Part shown: piece after piece, positions 34,801-46,632 of the stretch
Layout: each line of letters begins with the position of its first letter
Numbering within the stretch: position 1 is the first letter of the stretch
From: Angomonas deanei
Lineage: Eukaryota; Euglenozoa; Kinetoplastea; Trypanosomatida; Trypanosomatidae
Direction of reading: 5' to 3'
Length of the DNA stretch: 64,000 nucleotides
Assembly: GCA_903995115.1 (NCBI GenBank)
Contig: LR877148.1
Location: forward strand, 374,501-438,500
Program-made: the position numbers and the translations under genes
Notes under the pieces: model-generated
The model's input: only the letters and a program-made list of their open reading frames with translations
Told to the model about the DNA's origin: nothing
Database searches by the model: none

Positions 34801-37800
34801 ACGAACTGCAGAAGAACCTTGAGGAGCAGCAGGCTGAGAACGAGGAGCTGCAGAAGAACCTGGAGGAGCGAGAAAAAGAAGTCGACTTGCTTAAGGAGCA
34901 AGCTGCGAACCCTGGGTACAACAGCGACAAGAGCAAGCCCCAGGCGACGACGTCGCACGTGCGCGTGTTTGACGGGGATGAGTGGGACGTTGTTGTGGAC
35001 CGTCACCCGGAGCAGCTGAAGGAAGCCTTTGTGACCGACGCATGCTCTGCTTGCGGTGTGACTCGCGACGACCTTGCGAATGTTGCGTTTACGGTTGGAA
35101 GTCTGCATGCTGCGGTGGACGTGACGCACAACAGCGACATCAGCAGCGACGCTGTGGACGAAATGCTCGGTGCTTACTCGTTCCCGAATGTGATGGACTT
35201 ATATGCCCGCCGCCACGGACCGAAGAGAGGCCTAGACGCCTTGTATGAACAGATGAGCGAGCTACAAGGCGAGAAGGACGAGCTGCAGAAGAACCTCGAG
35301 GAACAGCAGGCTGAGAACGAGGAGCTGAAGAAGGAGAACGAGCAGCTTGCTGACGAGGTTGGTGCCTTCCGTGCGAAGCGCAACGAAGCTCTTGATGCCC
35401 GCGAGAAGGACGGCGACCTGCCGGTTGATACCCCTGCTGTGCCCGCCGACGAGGCTGTATCGACTGCCGTGACACCCGAGCAGATTGCCGCTGAACCGCT
35501 GTACTGCGCCACGCTCGACGAGTTGAACGCTGCCCGCGCGGCGAACGACGAATTGCAGAAGGCCCTCGAAGAGCAACAAGCTCAGCTGGAGGAACAGCAG
35601 GCGCAGATTGACGAGTTGGTGAAGGATGCGGAGGCGAAGGAGGAGCAGAGCGGCGCCCTTGCGAGGGACCTGGACCAGCAGAAGGACGAGCTGCAGAAGA
35701 ACCTCGAGGAACAGCAGGCTGAGAACGAGGAGCTGAAGAAGGAGAACGAGCAGCTTGCTGACGAGGTTGGTGCCTTCCGTGCGAAGCGCAACGAGGCTCT
35801 TGATGCCCGCGAGAAGGACGGCGACCTGCCGGTTGATACCCGTGCTGTGCCCGCCGACGAGGCTGTGTCGACTGCCGTGACACCCGAGCAGATTGCCGCT
35901 GAACCGCTGTACTGCGCCACGCTCGACGAGTTGAACGCTGCCCGCGCGGCCAACGAGGAGCTCCAGGGTAAGAACGACGAACTGCAGAAGAACCTCGAGG
36001 AGCAGCAGGCTGAGAACGAGGAGCTGCAGAAGAGCCTTGATGAACAGACCGGTGATAATGAGAAGCTGGCTGATTTGGCAGCTGAGCGTGAGCGAGTGCT
36101 TGAGGAGGATAAGCAGGCGATGGAAGGCGAACTTGCGGATCTTGTCGCGCAACTAAAGGCTCTGGAAGGCGAAAACGCCGCGCTGAGTGCGTTGTGTGAC
36201 GAGCGCGAAAAGGAGGCAGAATTGCTTAAGGAGCAAGCTGCGAACCCTGGGTACAACAGCGACAAGAGCAAGCCCCAGGCGACGACGTCGCACGTGCGCG
36301 TGTTTGACGGGGATGAGTGGGACGTTGTTGTGGACCGTCACCCGGAGCAGCTGAAGGAAGCCTTTGTGACCGACGCATGCTCTGCTTGCGGTGTGACTCG
36401 CGACGACCTTGCGAATGTTGCGTTTACGGTTGGAAGTCTGCATGCTGCGGTGGACGTGACGCACAACAGCGACATCAGCAGCGACGCTGTGGACGAAATG
36501 CTCGGTGCTTACTCGTTCCCGAATGTGATGGACTTATATGCCCGCCGCCACGGACCGAAGAGAGGCCTAGACGCCTTGTATGAACAGATGAGCGAGCTAC
36601 AAGGCGAGAAGGACGAGCTGCAGAAGAACCTCGAGGAACAGCAGGCTGAGAACGAGGAGCTGAAGAAGGAGAACGAGCAGCTTGCTGACGAGGTTGGTGC
36701 CTTCCGTGCGAAGCGCAACGAAGCTCTTGATGCCCGCGAGAAGGACGGCGACCTGCCGGTTGATACCCGTGCTGTGCCCGCCGACGAGGCTGTGTCGACT
36801 GCCGTGACACCCGAGCAGATTGCCGCTGACCCGCTGTACTGCGCCACGCTCGACGAGTTGAACGCTGCCCGCGCGGCGAACGACGAATTGCAGAAGGCCC
36901 TCGAGGAGCAGCAGGCCGAAAATGAGGAGCTGAAGAAGGACGCGGAGGCGAAGGAGGAGCAGAGCGGCGCCCTTGCGAGGGACCTGGACCAGCAGAAGGA
37001 CGAGCTGCAGAAGAACCTCGAGGAACAGCAGGCTGAGAACGAGGAGCTGAAGAAGGAGAACGAGCAGCTTGCTGACGAGGTTGGTGCCTTCCGTGCGAAG
37101 CGCAACGAGGCTCTTGATGCCCGCGAGAAGGACGGCGACCTGCCGGTTGATACCCGTGCTGTGCCCGCCGACGAGGCTGTGTCGACTGCCGTGACGCCCG
37201 AGCAGATTGCCGCTGAACCGCTGTACTGCGCCACGCTCGATGAGTTGAACGCTGCCCGCGCGGCCAACGAGGAGCTCCAGGGTAAGAACGACGAACTGCA
37301 GAAGAACCTCGAGGAGCAGCAGGCTGAGAACGAGGAGCTGCAGAAGAACCTGAATGAGCGAGAAAAAGAAGTCGACTTGCTTAAGGAGCAAGCTGCGAAC
37401 CCTGGGTACAACAGCGACAAGAGCAAGCCCCAGGCGACGACGTCGCACGTGCGCGTGTTTGACGGGGATGAGTGGGACGTTGTTGTGGACCGTCACCCGG
37501 AGCAGCTGAAGGAAGCCTTTGTGACCGACGCATGCTCTGCTTGCGGTGTGACTCGCGACGACCTTGCGAATGTTGCGTTTACGGTTGGAAGTCTGCATGC
37601 TGCGGTGGACGTGACGCACAACAGCGACATCAGCAGCGACGCTGTGGACGAAATGCTCGGTGCTTACTCGTTCCCGAATGTGATGGACTTATATGCCCGC
37701 CGCCACGGACCGAAGAGAGGCCTAGACGCCTTGAACGAACAGATGAGCGAGCTACAAGGCGAGAAGGACGAGCTGCAGAAGAACCTCGAGGAACAGCAGG

Positions 37801-40800
37801 CTGAGAACGAGGAGCTGAAGAAGGAGAACGAGCAGCTTGCTGACGAGGTTGGTGCCTTCCGTGCGAAGCGCAACGAAGCTCTTGATACCCGCGAGAAGGA
37901 CGGCGACCTGCCGGTTGATACCCCTGCTGTGCCCGCCGACGAGGCTGTATCGACTGCCGTGACACCCGAGCAGATTGCCGCTGAACCGCTGTACTGCGCC
38001 ACGCTCGATGAGTTGAACGCTGCCCGCGCGGCGAACGACGAATTGCAGAAGGCCCTCGAAGAGCAACAAGCTCAGCTGGAGGAACAGCAGGCGCAGATTG
38101 ACGAGTTGGTGAAGGATGCGGAGGCGAAGGAGGAGCAGAGCGGCGCCCTTGCGAGGGACCTGGACCAGCAGAAGGACGAGCTGCAGAAGAACCTCGAGGA
38201 ACAGCAGGCTGAGAACGAGGAGCTGAAGAAGGAGAACGAGCAGCTTGCTGACGAGGTTGGTGCCTTCCGTACGAAGCGCAACGAAGCTCTTGATGCCCGC
38301 GAGAAGGACGGCGACCTGCCGGTTGATACCCGTGCTGTGCCCGCCGACGAGGCTGTGTCGACTGCCGTGACGCCCGAGCAGATTGCCGCTGAACCGCTGT
38401 ACTGCGCCACGCTCGATGAGTTGAACGCTGCCCGCGCGGCGAACGACGAATTGCAGAAGGCCCTCGAGGGCAGCAGGCGCAGATTGACGAGTTGGTGAAG
38501 GATGCGGAGGCGAAGGAGGAGCAGAGCGGCGCCCTTGCGAGGGACCTGGACCAGCAGAAGGACGAGCTGCAGAAGAACCTCGAGGAACAGCAGGCTGAGA
38601 ACGAGGGCTGAAGAAGGAGAACGAGCAGCTTGCTGACGAGGTTGGTGCCTTCCGTGCGAAGCGCAACGAAGCTCTTGATGCCCGCGAAAAGGACGGCGAC
38701 CTGCCGGTTGATACCCGTGCTGTGCCCGCCGACGAGGCTGTGTCGACTGCCGTGACACCCGAGCAGATTGCCGCTGACCCGCTGTACTGCGCCACGCTCG
38801 ACGAGTTGAACGCTGCGCGCGGCGAACGATGAATTGCAGAAGGCCCTCGAGGGCAGCAGGCCGAAAATGAGGAGCTGAAGAAGGATGCGGAGGCGAAGGA
38901 GGAGCAGAGCGGCGCCCTTGCGAGGGACCTGGACCAGCAGAAGGACGAGCTGCAGAAGAACCTCGAGGAACAGCAGGCTGAGAACGAGGAGCTGAAGAAG
39001 GAGAACGAGCAGCTTGCTGACGAGGTTGGTGCCTTCCGTGCGAAGCGCAACGAGGCTCTTGATGCCCGCGAGAAGGACGGCGACCTGCCGGTTGATACCC
39101 GTGCTGTGCCCGCCGACGAGGCTGTGTCGACTGCCGTGACACCCGAGCAGATTGCCGCTGAACCGCTGTACTGCGCCACGCTCGACGAGTTGAACGCTGC
39201 CCGCGCGGCCAACGAGGAGCTCCAGGGTAAGAACGACGAACTGCAGAAGAACCTCGAGGAGCAGCAGGCTGAGAACGAGGAGCTGAAGAAGGAGAACGAG
39301 CAGCTTGCTGACGAGGTTGGTGCCTTCCGTGCGAAGCGCAACGAAGCTCTTGATGCCCGCGAGAAGGACGGCGACCTGCCGGTTGATACCCGTGCTGTGC
39401 CCGCCGACGAGGCTGTGTCGACTGCCGTGACGCCCGAGCAGATTGCCGCTGAACCGCTGTACTGCGCCACGCTCGATGAGTTGAACGCTGCCCGCGCGGC
39501 GAACGACGAATTGCAGAAGGCCCTCGAGGAGCAGCAGGCGCAGATTGACGAGTTGGTGAAGGATGCGGAGGCGAAGGAGGAGCAGAGCGGCGCCCTTGCG
39601 AGGGACCTGGACCAGCAGAAGGACGAGCTGCAGAAGAACCTCGAGGAACAGCAGGCTGAGAACGAGGAGCTGAAGAAGGAGAACGAGCAGCTTGCTGACG
39701 AGGTTGGTGCCTTCCGTGCGAAACGCAACGAAGCTCTTGATGCCCGCGAGAAGGACGGCGACCTGCCGGTTGATACCCGTGCTGTGCCCGCCGACGAGGC
39801 TGTATCGACTGCCATGACACCCGAGCAGATTGCCGCTGAACCGCTGTACTGCGCCACGCTCGACGAGTTGAACGCTGCCCGCGCGGCCAACGAGGAGCTC
39901 CAGGGTAAGAACGACGAACTGCAGAAGAATCTGGAGGAGCAGCAGGCTGAGAACGAGGAGCTGCAGAAGAACCTGAATGAGCGAGAAAAAGAAGTCGACT
40001 TGCTTAAGGAGCAAGCTGCGAACCCTGGGTACAACAGCGACAAGAGCAAGCCCCAGGCGACGACGTCGCACGTGCGCGTGTTTGACGGGGATGAGTGGGA
40101 CGTTGTTGTGGACCGTCACCCGGAGCAGCTGAAGGAAGCCTTTGTGACCGACGCATGCTCTGCTTGCGGTGTGACTCGCGACGACCTTGCGAATGTTGCG
40201 TTTACGGTTGGAAGTCTGCATGCTGCGGTGGACGTGACGCACAACAGCGACATCAGCAGCGACGCTGTGGACGAAATGCTCGGTGCTTACTCGTTCCCGA
40301 ATGTGATGGACTTATATGCCCGCCGCCACGGACCGAAGAGAGGCCTAGACGCCTTGAACGAACAGATGAGCGAGCTACAAGGCGAGAAGGACGAGCTGCA
40401 GAAGAACCTCGAGGAACAGCAGGCTGAGAACGAGGAGCTGAAGAAGGAGAACGAGCAGCTTGCTGACGAGGTTGGTGCCTTCCGTGCGAAGCGCAACGAA
40501 GCTCTTGATGCCCGCGAGAAGGACGGCGACCTGCCGGTTGATACCCCTGCTGTGCCCGCCGACGAGGCTGTATCGACTGCCGTGACGCCCGAGCAGATTG
40601 CCGCTGAACCGCTGTACTGCGCCACGCTCGATGAGCTGAACCACCAACGAGATTTGGTTAGAGAAAAGAATGAAGAGTTGGAGTGTCTGCAGGAGAAGAT
40701 TTGCGAAGCGCTGGGTGATGTTGAGGACAATGAAGACGCAGATCGTGAGGAGATGCTTTCGAAGCTGGAGAAGTTGGTCGGCTCGCTGGATGCCGCTCGT

Positions 40801-42246
40801 GAAGGTGAACGGGCCGCATTAGCCCGTGTGGCAGAAATGGAGAGTGAGTTGGAGCGGCAGCGTGCCTTGTTTGATGCCGAGGAGGAGCGACTAACGAACG
40901 AACTGGAGGAAGCGAAGGCGGACAATGAACGGCTCCAGAAGGAGGTTGATGAGATGACGAATAAACTGGACGAGGCGATTCAAATGTTCGGTGACGCGGA
41001 CGAGGCTGGCGCCGCTGGCGAGGCGAAGCTGCAGAGTTTTGCTGAGGTGTTAGCCTCCGCGCGCGATGCCCAGAAGGATGCACTCTCGCAGCTGTCAGCG
41101 AAGGAAGCTGAGCTGGCGCGTGCCACCGCTGACTTGGATGCCGCCAAAGCGAGGATTGAGGAATTGGAGCAAGTTGAGGAGGAGCTTGAACGTGTGTCGA
41201 ACGAGAAGTTAATTAGCGAGGCGGAGGCGAAGACGGCCATGGAAGATGCTGAATCCCTACGGGCGGCGGTGAAGGAAGCGGAGTCCCTGGCTAACGAAAA
41301 AGGAAGGGAACTCGATGAAATGACTGCTGATATGGAGGCGCTAAATGACCGTGTGGACAATTTGGTGGACGAGCTGAATGAGAAGACGGAGCAGTACAAC
41401 GAGATCATTCACGAACTGGATGACTTCGCGAAGAAGCAGAATCGCGAAGACGAGAAGGAGCTGCTGCAACAGCTTGCCGCCCGCGATCAAGAGTTGTTTG
41501 AGCTCCAGGAGGCGCGTAAGGGTGAGAGCGGTGAGCACGAGAAGGAGGTGTCCCTTCTTCAAGACCAGATCAACCGACTGAGAGAGCAGCTTGAAGACAA
41601 TAACACACTGCAGCAGGGTCTCCAGGATGAAGTGGATCGCCTGAGAAAGGCTTTGGCAGATGCGGAGGAGAACTTTCAAAAGAAGAGCGATGAAGTGGAT
41701 GATTTGCGTGCCGGAATTGAAATAATGGCGGAGGAGCATGACGAGGAAATGCGTGCCGTTGATGAAGAAATGGAACAGAAGGATAAAGAAGCTTCAGATG
41801 CCCTTGAGAGGTTGGAGGAAATGACAGCCATGCTGCAGGAGGCCCGCGAGAGTGAGGCTAGCACATTACGTCAAAGAACGGACTCTGACGGTGAAATATT
41901 CCGTCTTCAGAAGGAAATTGACAGGCTGCGAGCCGCGCAGGTCTCTCCCGAAACTGAAGCGAGAGAAGTAGCTGCACAGTTGGCGGAGTCCGAGAATGAG
42001 AGAATCGCCGCCGAGAAACTACTGCGAGACGCAGAGGACAGAATCGCTGAACTTGAAAAGAAGAACAAGGAGAACGCGAAGCAATTCGAAAACGAAGCTG
42101 CCAACAATGAAGAGGTCATAAAAGAGCTGCGCAAGTGCCTCAGAAAGGCTCTCGCTTCTTTGTCCCAGTCAAATACCACCATGGATGAATCCGGGCAAGC
42201 GTTAGCGGAACTCAAGGGGCGTGTTGAGGAACTAACCCTCGAGTAA
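19832..42246 (+). CDS. Giant FAZ1-family repeat protein, about 7,470 residues, with several frame breaks in repeats
   Basis: Probable giant FAZ scaffold; first gene of the rightward cluster. Residues 1-200 are unique to this copy. Residues about 205-530 are shared almost base for base with the next two genes and include a divergent FAZ1-type domain (about 265-365: HHHPEEAIQVMTSEV, DHLHSAFKVTH). A repeat region then runs to about 40630, mixing 97- and 129-residue coiled-coil units with ten nearly identical FAZ1-type domains (FDGDEWDVVVDRHPEQLKEA, GSLHAAVDVTH). The C-terminus is unique coiled coil to TAA at 42244. The frame from 19832 holds for 4,802 codons and stops at 34238 after an inserted G near 34232. 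It continues in a second frame to a one-base loss near 38468, then losses near 38606, 38815 (two bases) and 38852, and in a third frame to the end. All breaks lie in repeats whose sister copies are intact, so I read one gene. Confidence 0.85.
20451..21414 (+). repeat. Shared N-terminal segment, copy 1 of 3
   Basis: These 964 bp match 43075-44038 and 47186-48149 with only scattered differences. They encode the divergent FAZ1-type domain and the following coil, ending at the motif PIYSVTMDEYNECKA. DNA just upstream differs from the other two genes, so the boundary marks a recombination or conversion limit. Confidence 0.9.
21549..40632 (+). repeat. Compound repeat region: 387/291-bp coil units plus ten FAZ1-type domain cassettes
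   Basis: The long unit (129 codons; for example starts at 24605 and 24992, 387 bp apart) contains a coil, a Pro-containing linker (DGDLPVDTRAVPADEAVST) and the motif DPLYCATLDELNAARAAN. A 291-bp form ends in EELQGKN. Domain cassettes of about 300 bp begin near 23194, 25594, 28382, 30394, 32117, 33797, 34953, 36289, 37443 and 40067 and are almost identical at DNA level. The spacing between cassettes varies from about 1.2 to 2.8 kb, so higher-order units were duplicated in different sizes. Confidence 0.9.
40633..41595 (+). repeat. Shared C-terminal coiled-coil segment, copy 1 of 3
   Basis: Begins at the codons for ELNHQRDLVREKNEEL and matches 44562-45529 and 53712-54674 closely. It encodes a long heptad coil including FGDADEAGAAGEAKLQSFAE. 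Beyond it this gene has a longer tail that the other two lack. Confidence 0.85.
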
Positions 42247-42440
42247 CGTTTTGTCCTTGTCTTAAATCTCAAAGTTACTATTCTCTCATTTTTTTTTTTC
42301 CTCGTTGTTATTTGTCGATAAATTAACCTTTTAACTAAACAATTCTTTACTTTAAATACATACCGCATGGTTTAAACCGCGCGCCTTCACACTTGTCCGG
42401 TTAGGTTATCTGCGCAATCAGCGAAAATGTGGTATTTCCC

Positions 42441-42479
42441 ATTCTCTCTCTCTCTCTCTCTCCGTATTCTCTCCCGTAG
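42441..42479 (+). promoter_or_regulatory. Spliced-leader acceptor built on a CT microsatellite
   Basis: A TTCTCTCT... run of about ten CT units is followed by CCGTATTCTCTCCCGTAG, with AG at 42478-42479. The leader would be 42 nt to the ATG at 42522. The gene 2/gene 3 duplication (from 42484) begins just after this site. Confidence 0.7.
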
Positions 42480-42483
42480 AATC

Positions 42484-43074
42484 ATTCTTTTTCAAGATAT
42501 TTATTTTTATTCATCGTTATAATGCTGGATTCAGTTGTCTTGTATGAAAAAATTGACACCAAGCAAAAGTGGACTTGGAATGTCGGGTGCGTGGTTAAGG
42601 TTGGCGCACACACTTGTACGATTGAAGAGTACAACCTCGAACCTATTGACGGCGATTATGACACTGTTTTAAGCGAACAAATTACGGCCACGAAGAAGGT
42701 ATTGAAGGACTTTCAAAGCCGGTTCATCAATCTTCGTACTTGTGACGTTGACAGCAGCCAAGCAAAACGGGTATCAGAGTGCATGCTGAAAATACGGACG
42801 ACGCAAAGGCGTTTACGTTTTTTAGAAAGTGAGAGCAAAAGTGCGACCCGCGACGGGCTCAAGTATTACACCCCTGGTGGCAGTCAGATTCTTCTTTGCG
42901 ACTCCAGTGTTTTCCGTGTCATGGACAAGATGACGGGCCCTGTTCTGCTGACCAGTGCGGAGGTGGCGGAGGTTGACAGCTCGGGCGGCGTGCGGCGGTA
43001 CAAGTTGGACGAAGACGTAAACCGCCTTCAAATGAGCAATCTGGATTTGACACTAGAGCTGCAGTCCCTGCAGT
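42484..43074 (+). repeat. Duplicated leader and unique N-terminus, copy 1 of 2
   Basis: Matches 46595-47185 at a fixed offset of 4,111 bp, including 38 bp of 5' UTR before the ATG. Together with the adjoining shared segment the duplication runs to about 44099 (48210 in the other copy). The tandem genes therefore arose by duplication or were converted, leader included. Confidence 0.9.
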
Positions 43075-45904
43075 GCTACACGAACGAGCTGGAGGAGCGG
43101 GTTAAGGAGGAGTTTAACTTTCTCTCCGACCACCTGCGCGACCGTTCCAACTTCAAAGACACGAAGAGCGACCCACCGAGCGGTGAGCTGGAGCTCGCGA
43201 AGAAGCGTGTGAAGGAGCTGGAGACGTTTGACAGTCGGTGGAACTGGGATGTGGACGCGGCACTGGTGACCACGCCGCACAGCATCACCTTCCAATGGCC
43301 TGGTGGAGCGGGTGTGGTGCACCATCACCCGGAGGAGGCGATTCAGGTCATGACCTCTGAGGTGGCGTACTGCTGCCACGTTCCCATCCAGTGCGTTTCT
43401 GAGGTGACGATCAGCTGCGAGGGCGACCACTTACACAGCGCATTCAAGGTGACCCACCCCACGACTTCCACTTCCACTGAGATTGGCCGGCGCGTCCGGC
43501 AGCACACGTTTCACTCTTTGTATTTACTGCACAAGGAGGACGACGCAACGAAGCGTGGTCTTGACCGTGCGGTCGCGGAGGTCACCCGGGCGTTGGGTAT
43601 ACCACAAGGCAAGTACGACGGAGTTCGGTTCGACGACTTTGTCGGTCAGATTCCCGCTCTCTCGAGCACTTCTGATAGAGACTCGTACGAGAGTGAAATT
43701 GGCGATTTGTTGATGATTCTGGATCGACTGCACAACGAAAACCGCTCCCTACAATACGCACTTGACAAGTCCGGAGCAGAGCTTAAGAAACAGGCAGCCA
43801 CAGCACTGAAAGAGAAGGAAGCTCTGATGAGCGACACTACGCGTCTTCAAGATATTGTTGCGAAGCTTAAGAATTTGGCTGATAAGCAGGAACAGGAGCT
43901 GGAGTACCATCGGCTGCAACGGGAAAAAGCCAACGAAGCCCGCGTTGACCGTAACTTATCCAACTTCCACAACCCTGATGAGCTAGTTGATGCCCCCATA
44001 TACTCTGTCACGATGGACGAGTACAATGAGTGCAAAGCGCGCGCTGAACAGGCGGAAACCCAACTACAGTCCCTCAACGCAGAGAACCAAGAATTACGCA
44101 ACCAACTACTCCATGCGCAGAACGCAGTTGATACGCTTGATCTTCTTAAAAACGATAACGCCGCTCTTCAAGATGCGTTGACGGCTGCCGAAGCTGAGCG
44201 CGAGGCTCTCCAGCAAAGCGTTGAGGAAAAGGAGAAGCAGAACGACGTCCTTCTCCGCGACATTGACGAGCAGAACGAAGTCCACCAGCGCGAGCTAGAT
44301 GAAAGACAAGCGGAGAAGGAGGAGCTGCAGAAGAACCTCGAGGAACAGCAGGCTGAGAACGAGGAGCTGAAGAAGGAGAACGAGCAGCTTGCTGACGAGG
44401 TTGGTGCCTTCCGTGCGAAACGCAACGAGGCTCTTGATGCCCGCGAGAAGGACGGCGACCTGCCGGTTGATACCCGTGCTGTGCCCGCCGACGAGGCTGT
44501 GTCGACTGCCATGACGCCCGAGCAGATTGCCGCTGAACCCCTGTACTGCGCAACGCTCGACGAGTTGAACCACCAACGAGATTTGGTTAGAGAAAAGAAT
44601 GAAGAGTTGCAGTGTCTACAGGAGAAGATTTTTGAGATTGTCGGAGAGTTCCAGGACGAAAGGTGAAGACCGCAGATCGTGAGGAGATGTTGTCGAAGCT
44701 GGAGAAGTTGGTCGGCTCGCTGGATGCCGCTCGTGAAGGTGAACGGGCCGCATTAGCCCGTGTGGCAGAAATGGAGAGTGAGTTGGAGCGGCAGCGTGCC
44801 TTGTTTGATGCCGAGGAGGAGCGACTAACGAACGAACTGGAGGAAGCGAAGGCGGACAATGAACGGCTCCAGAAGGAGGTTGATGAGATGACGAATAAAC
44901 TGGACGAGGCGATTCAAATGTTCGGTGACGCGGACGAGGCTGGCGCCGCTGGCGAGGCGAAGCTGCAGAGTTTTGCTGAGGTGTTAGCCTCCGCGCGCGA
45001 TGCCCAGAAGGATGCACTCTCGCAGCTGTCAGCGAAGGAAGCTGAGCTGGCGCGTGCCACCGCTGACTTGGATGCCGCCAAAGCGAGGATTGAGGAATTG
45101 GAGCAAGTTGAGGAGGAGCTTGAACGTGTGTCGAACGAGAAGTTAATTAGCGAGGCGGAGGCGAAGACGGCCATGGAAGATGCTGAATCCCTACGGGTGG
45201 CGGTGAAGGAAGCGGAGCTACTTGCGGCAAAGAAGTCAAAAGAACTCGATAGGATGACTGCTGACATGCGAGCGCTAAATGACCGTGTGGACAATTTGGT
45301 GGACGAGCTGAATGCGAAGACGGAGCAGTACAACGAGATCATTCACGAACTGGATGACTTCGCGAAGAAGCAGAATCGCGAAGACGAGAAGGAGCTGCTG
45401 CAACAGCTTGCCGCCCGCGATCAAGAGTTGTTTGAGCTCCAGGAGGCGCGTAAGGGTGAGAGCGGTGAGCACGAGAAGGAGGTGTCCCTTCTTCAGGATC
45501 AGATCAACCGACTGAGAGAGCAGCTTGAGAATGAGCGAAACCTTATGGACAATCGAAACACGGAGGAAGGTGAGCTTAGGGATGTCATTAGCGGCCTTGA
45601 AAATGAATTGAAAGCGAGAACTGACGAGCTAGAGGAGCTACAGGACGCGATGGATGCGATAGTAGAGGAGCACGAGGCGGACATGCGTGAGCTGGAGGAC
45701 GAGCTGGAAAGGAAGGCGGTGGAAGCGTCAGATGCACTTGAGCGGCTAGAGGAAATGACGACCATGCTCAAGGACGCCCGCGAGAGTGAGTTGATTGGCA
45801 TCCAACGAAGAACAGAGTCCGATGCTGAAATATTTAGGCTTCAGCGTGAGGTGGATCATTTGAAGAGGGCCCAATACGGTGATGGAGATTCGTTTGACAA
45901 CTAG
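42522..45904 (+). CDS. FAZ1-family coiled-coil protein, short paralogue, one frame break at a mosaic junction
   Basis: Second of three tandem FAZ1-family genes, about 1,127 residues. Residues 1-60 look like a small beta module (KWTWNVGCVVKVGAHTCTIE). Residues about 65-110 are coil, about 112-155 a beta-rich segment (KYYTPGGSQILLCDSSVF), about 248-345 the divergent FAZ1-type domain, and the rest is coiled coil with one copy of the GDLPVDTRAVPADEA linker and EPLYCATLDELN motif. It lacks the repeated FAZ1 cassette of its neighbours. The frame from 42522 stops at 44664-44666, while the next frame carries the conserved C-terminal coil to TAG at 45902. At the break, sequence changes from resembling gene 3 (46633) to resembling gene 1 (19832), with about two extra bases. 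It could be a frameshifted chimaera or a sequence error; a functional short protein ending at 44666 is also possible. Confidence 0.8.
43075..44038 (+). repeat. Shared N-terminal segment, copy 2 of 3
   Basis: Nearly identical to 20451-21414 and 47186-48149. One patch near 43820-43860 (residues LMSDTTRLQDI) differs from both other copies, which agree with each other there, so the copies are mosaics. Confidence 0.9.
44562..45529 (+). repeat. Shared C-terminal coiled-coil segment, copy 2 of 3
   Basis: Matches 40633-41595 and 53712-54674. Similarity with gene 3 continues past this segment to about 45867, close to the stop codon, whereas similarity with gene 1 falls off after 45529. Confidence 0.85.
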
Positions 45905-46632
45905 TGGCTTGGTTGTTTTCGTTATAGTCGTGTAGTGGAGAAGGTTGCGCTTGGCGGACCTTTTTGTGTTTTTGTTGTTTAACTGTATCATCACTTTTTT
46001 TTTTTTTTTGTAACATTACATTTTTTTTTTTCTTTTACCCTGATTGTTGTGTGCATTTACCTGTATTTCTCATTTTGACGTCTGTTTTTTTTTTTTTTTA
46101 ATTATTATTTGTTTCTCCTAGACAAGCTGTATTTGTTTTGGTCCAAAGTTAGACCCAAATTACTGTAATGGCTAAAGTGTAGTGTACATCACCTGATTCT
46201 CCCTTTCGTATAAAAAAATGGGTGTTATACTTTCGTTGAACACTAGTCTTTGTTGTTATTCTACTGGCGTGCGCGTGCAATCTGCGTATATACTGCCACG
46301 GCAATCCATGACTCTTCTTTCACTATTGTTCCCCCTTCTCTTTACCAATAAAGTTTTGTCGAACCATCAGTAGTTCATTTTAAAAACTATAGTTACTAGT
46401 ACATCATTTTTTTTTTTTTTTTGAGGACTTGCTTTTTAGTGCTGTGAACAAGAGGAAGATTTATTATTGTTAGTATTCATTGTTTTTTTTTTTTGTTGTT
46501 GTTGTTGTTGCTATTAGTTCTTTGACTGTATCTTGTAATAATACAAAATAACAACTAAAACTCGACAAACTCCTTCAAGTTTTTGTATCAAAATATTCTT
46601 TTTCAAGATATTTATTTTTATTCATCGTTATA
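45905..46632. other. Intergenic spacer between FAZ1-family genes 2 and 3
   Basis: 728 bp, AT-rich, with T-runs of 12-17 bases near 45992, 46021, 46086, 46408 and 46483, and TTG repeats near 46493-46510. It is not similar to the spacer between genes 1 and 2 except for the last 38 bp. No ORF or RNA gene is supported. Confidence 0.75.
46482..46517 (+). promoter_or_regulatory. Candidate spliced-leader acceptor
   Basis: A run of T, then TTG repeats and GCTATTAG end in AG at 46516-46517, giving a 116-nt leader. An alternative AG at 46616-46617 follows ATTCTTTTTCAAG, a sequence also present before gene 2. Confidence 0.5.

Noticed and set aside
21022-40242. Many minus-strand frames of 200-870 codons, rich in Ser/Arg/Leu
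   Set aside because: Shadows of the plus-strand repeats: low complexity, repeated with the same period, and with no acceptor signals of their own.
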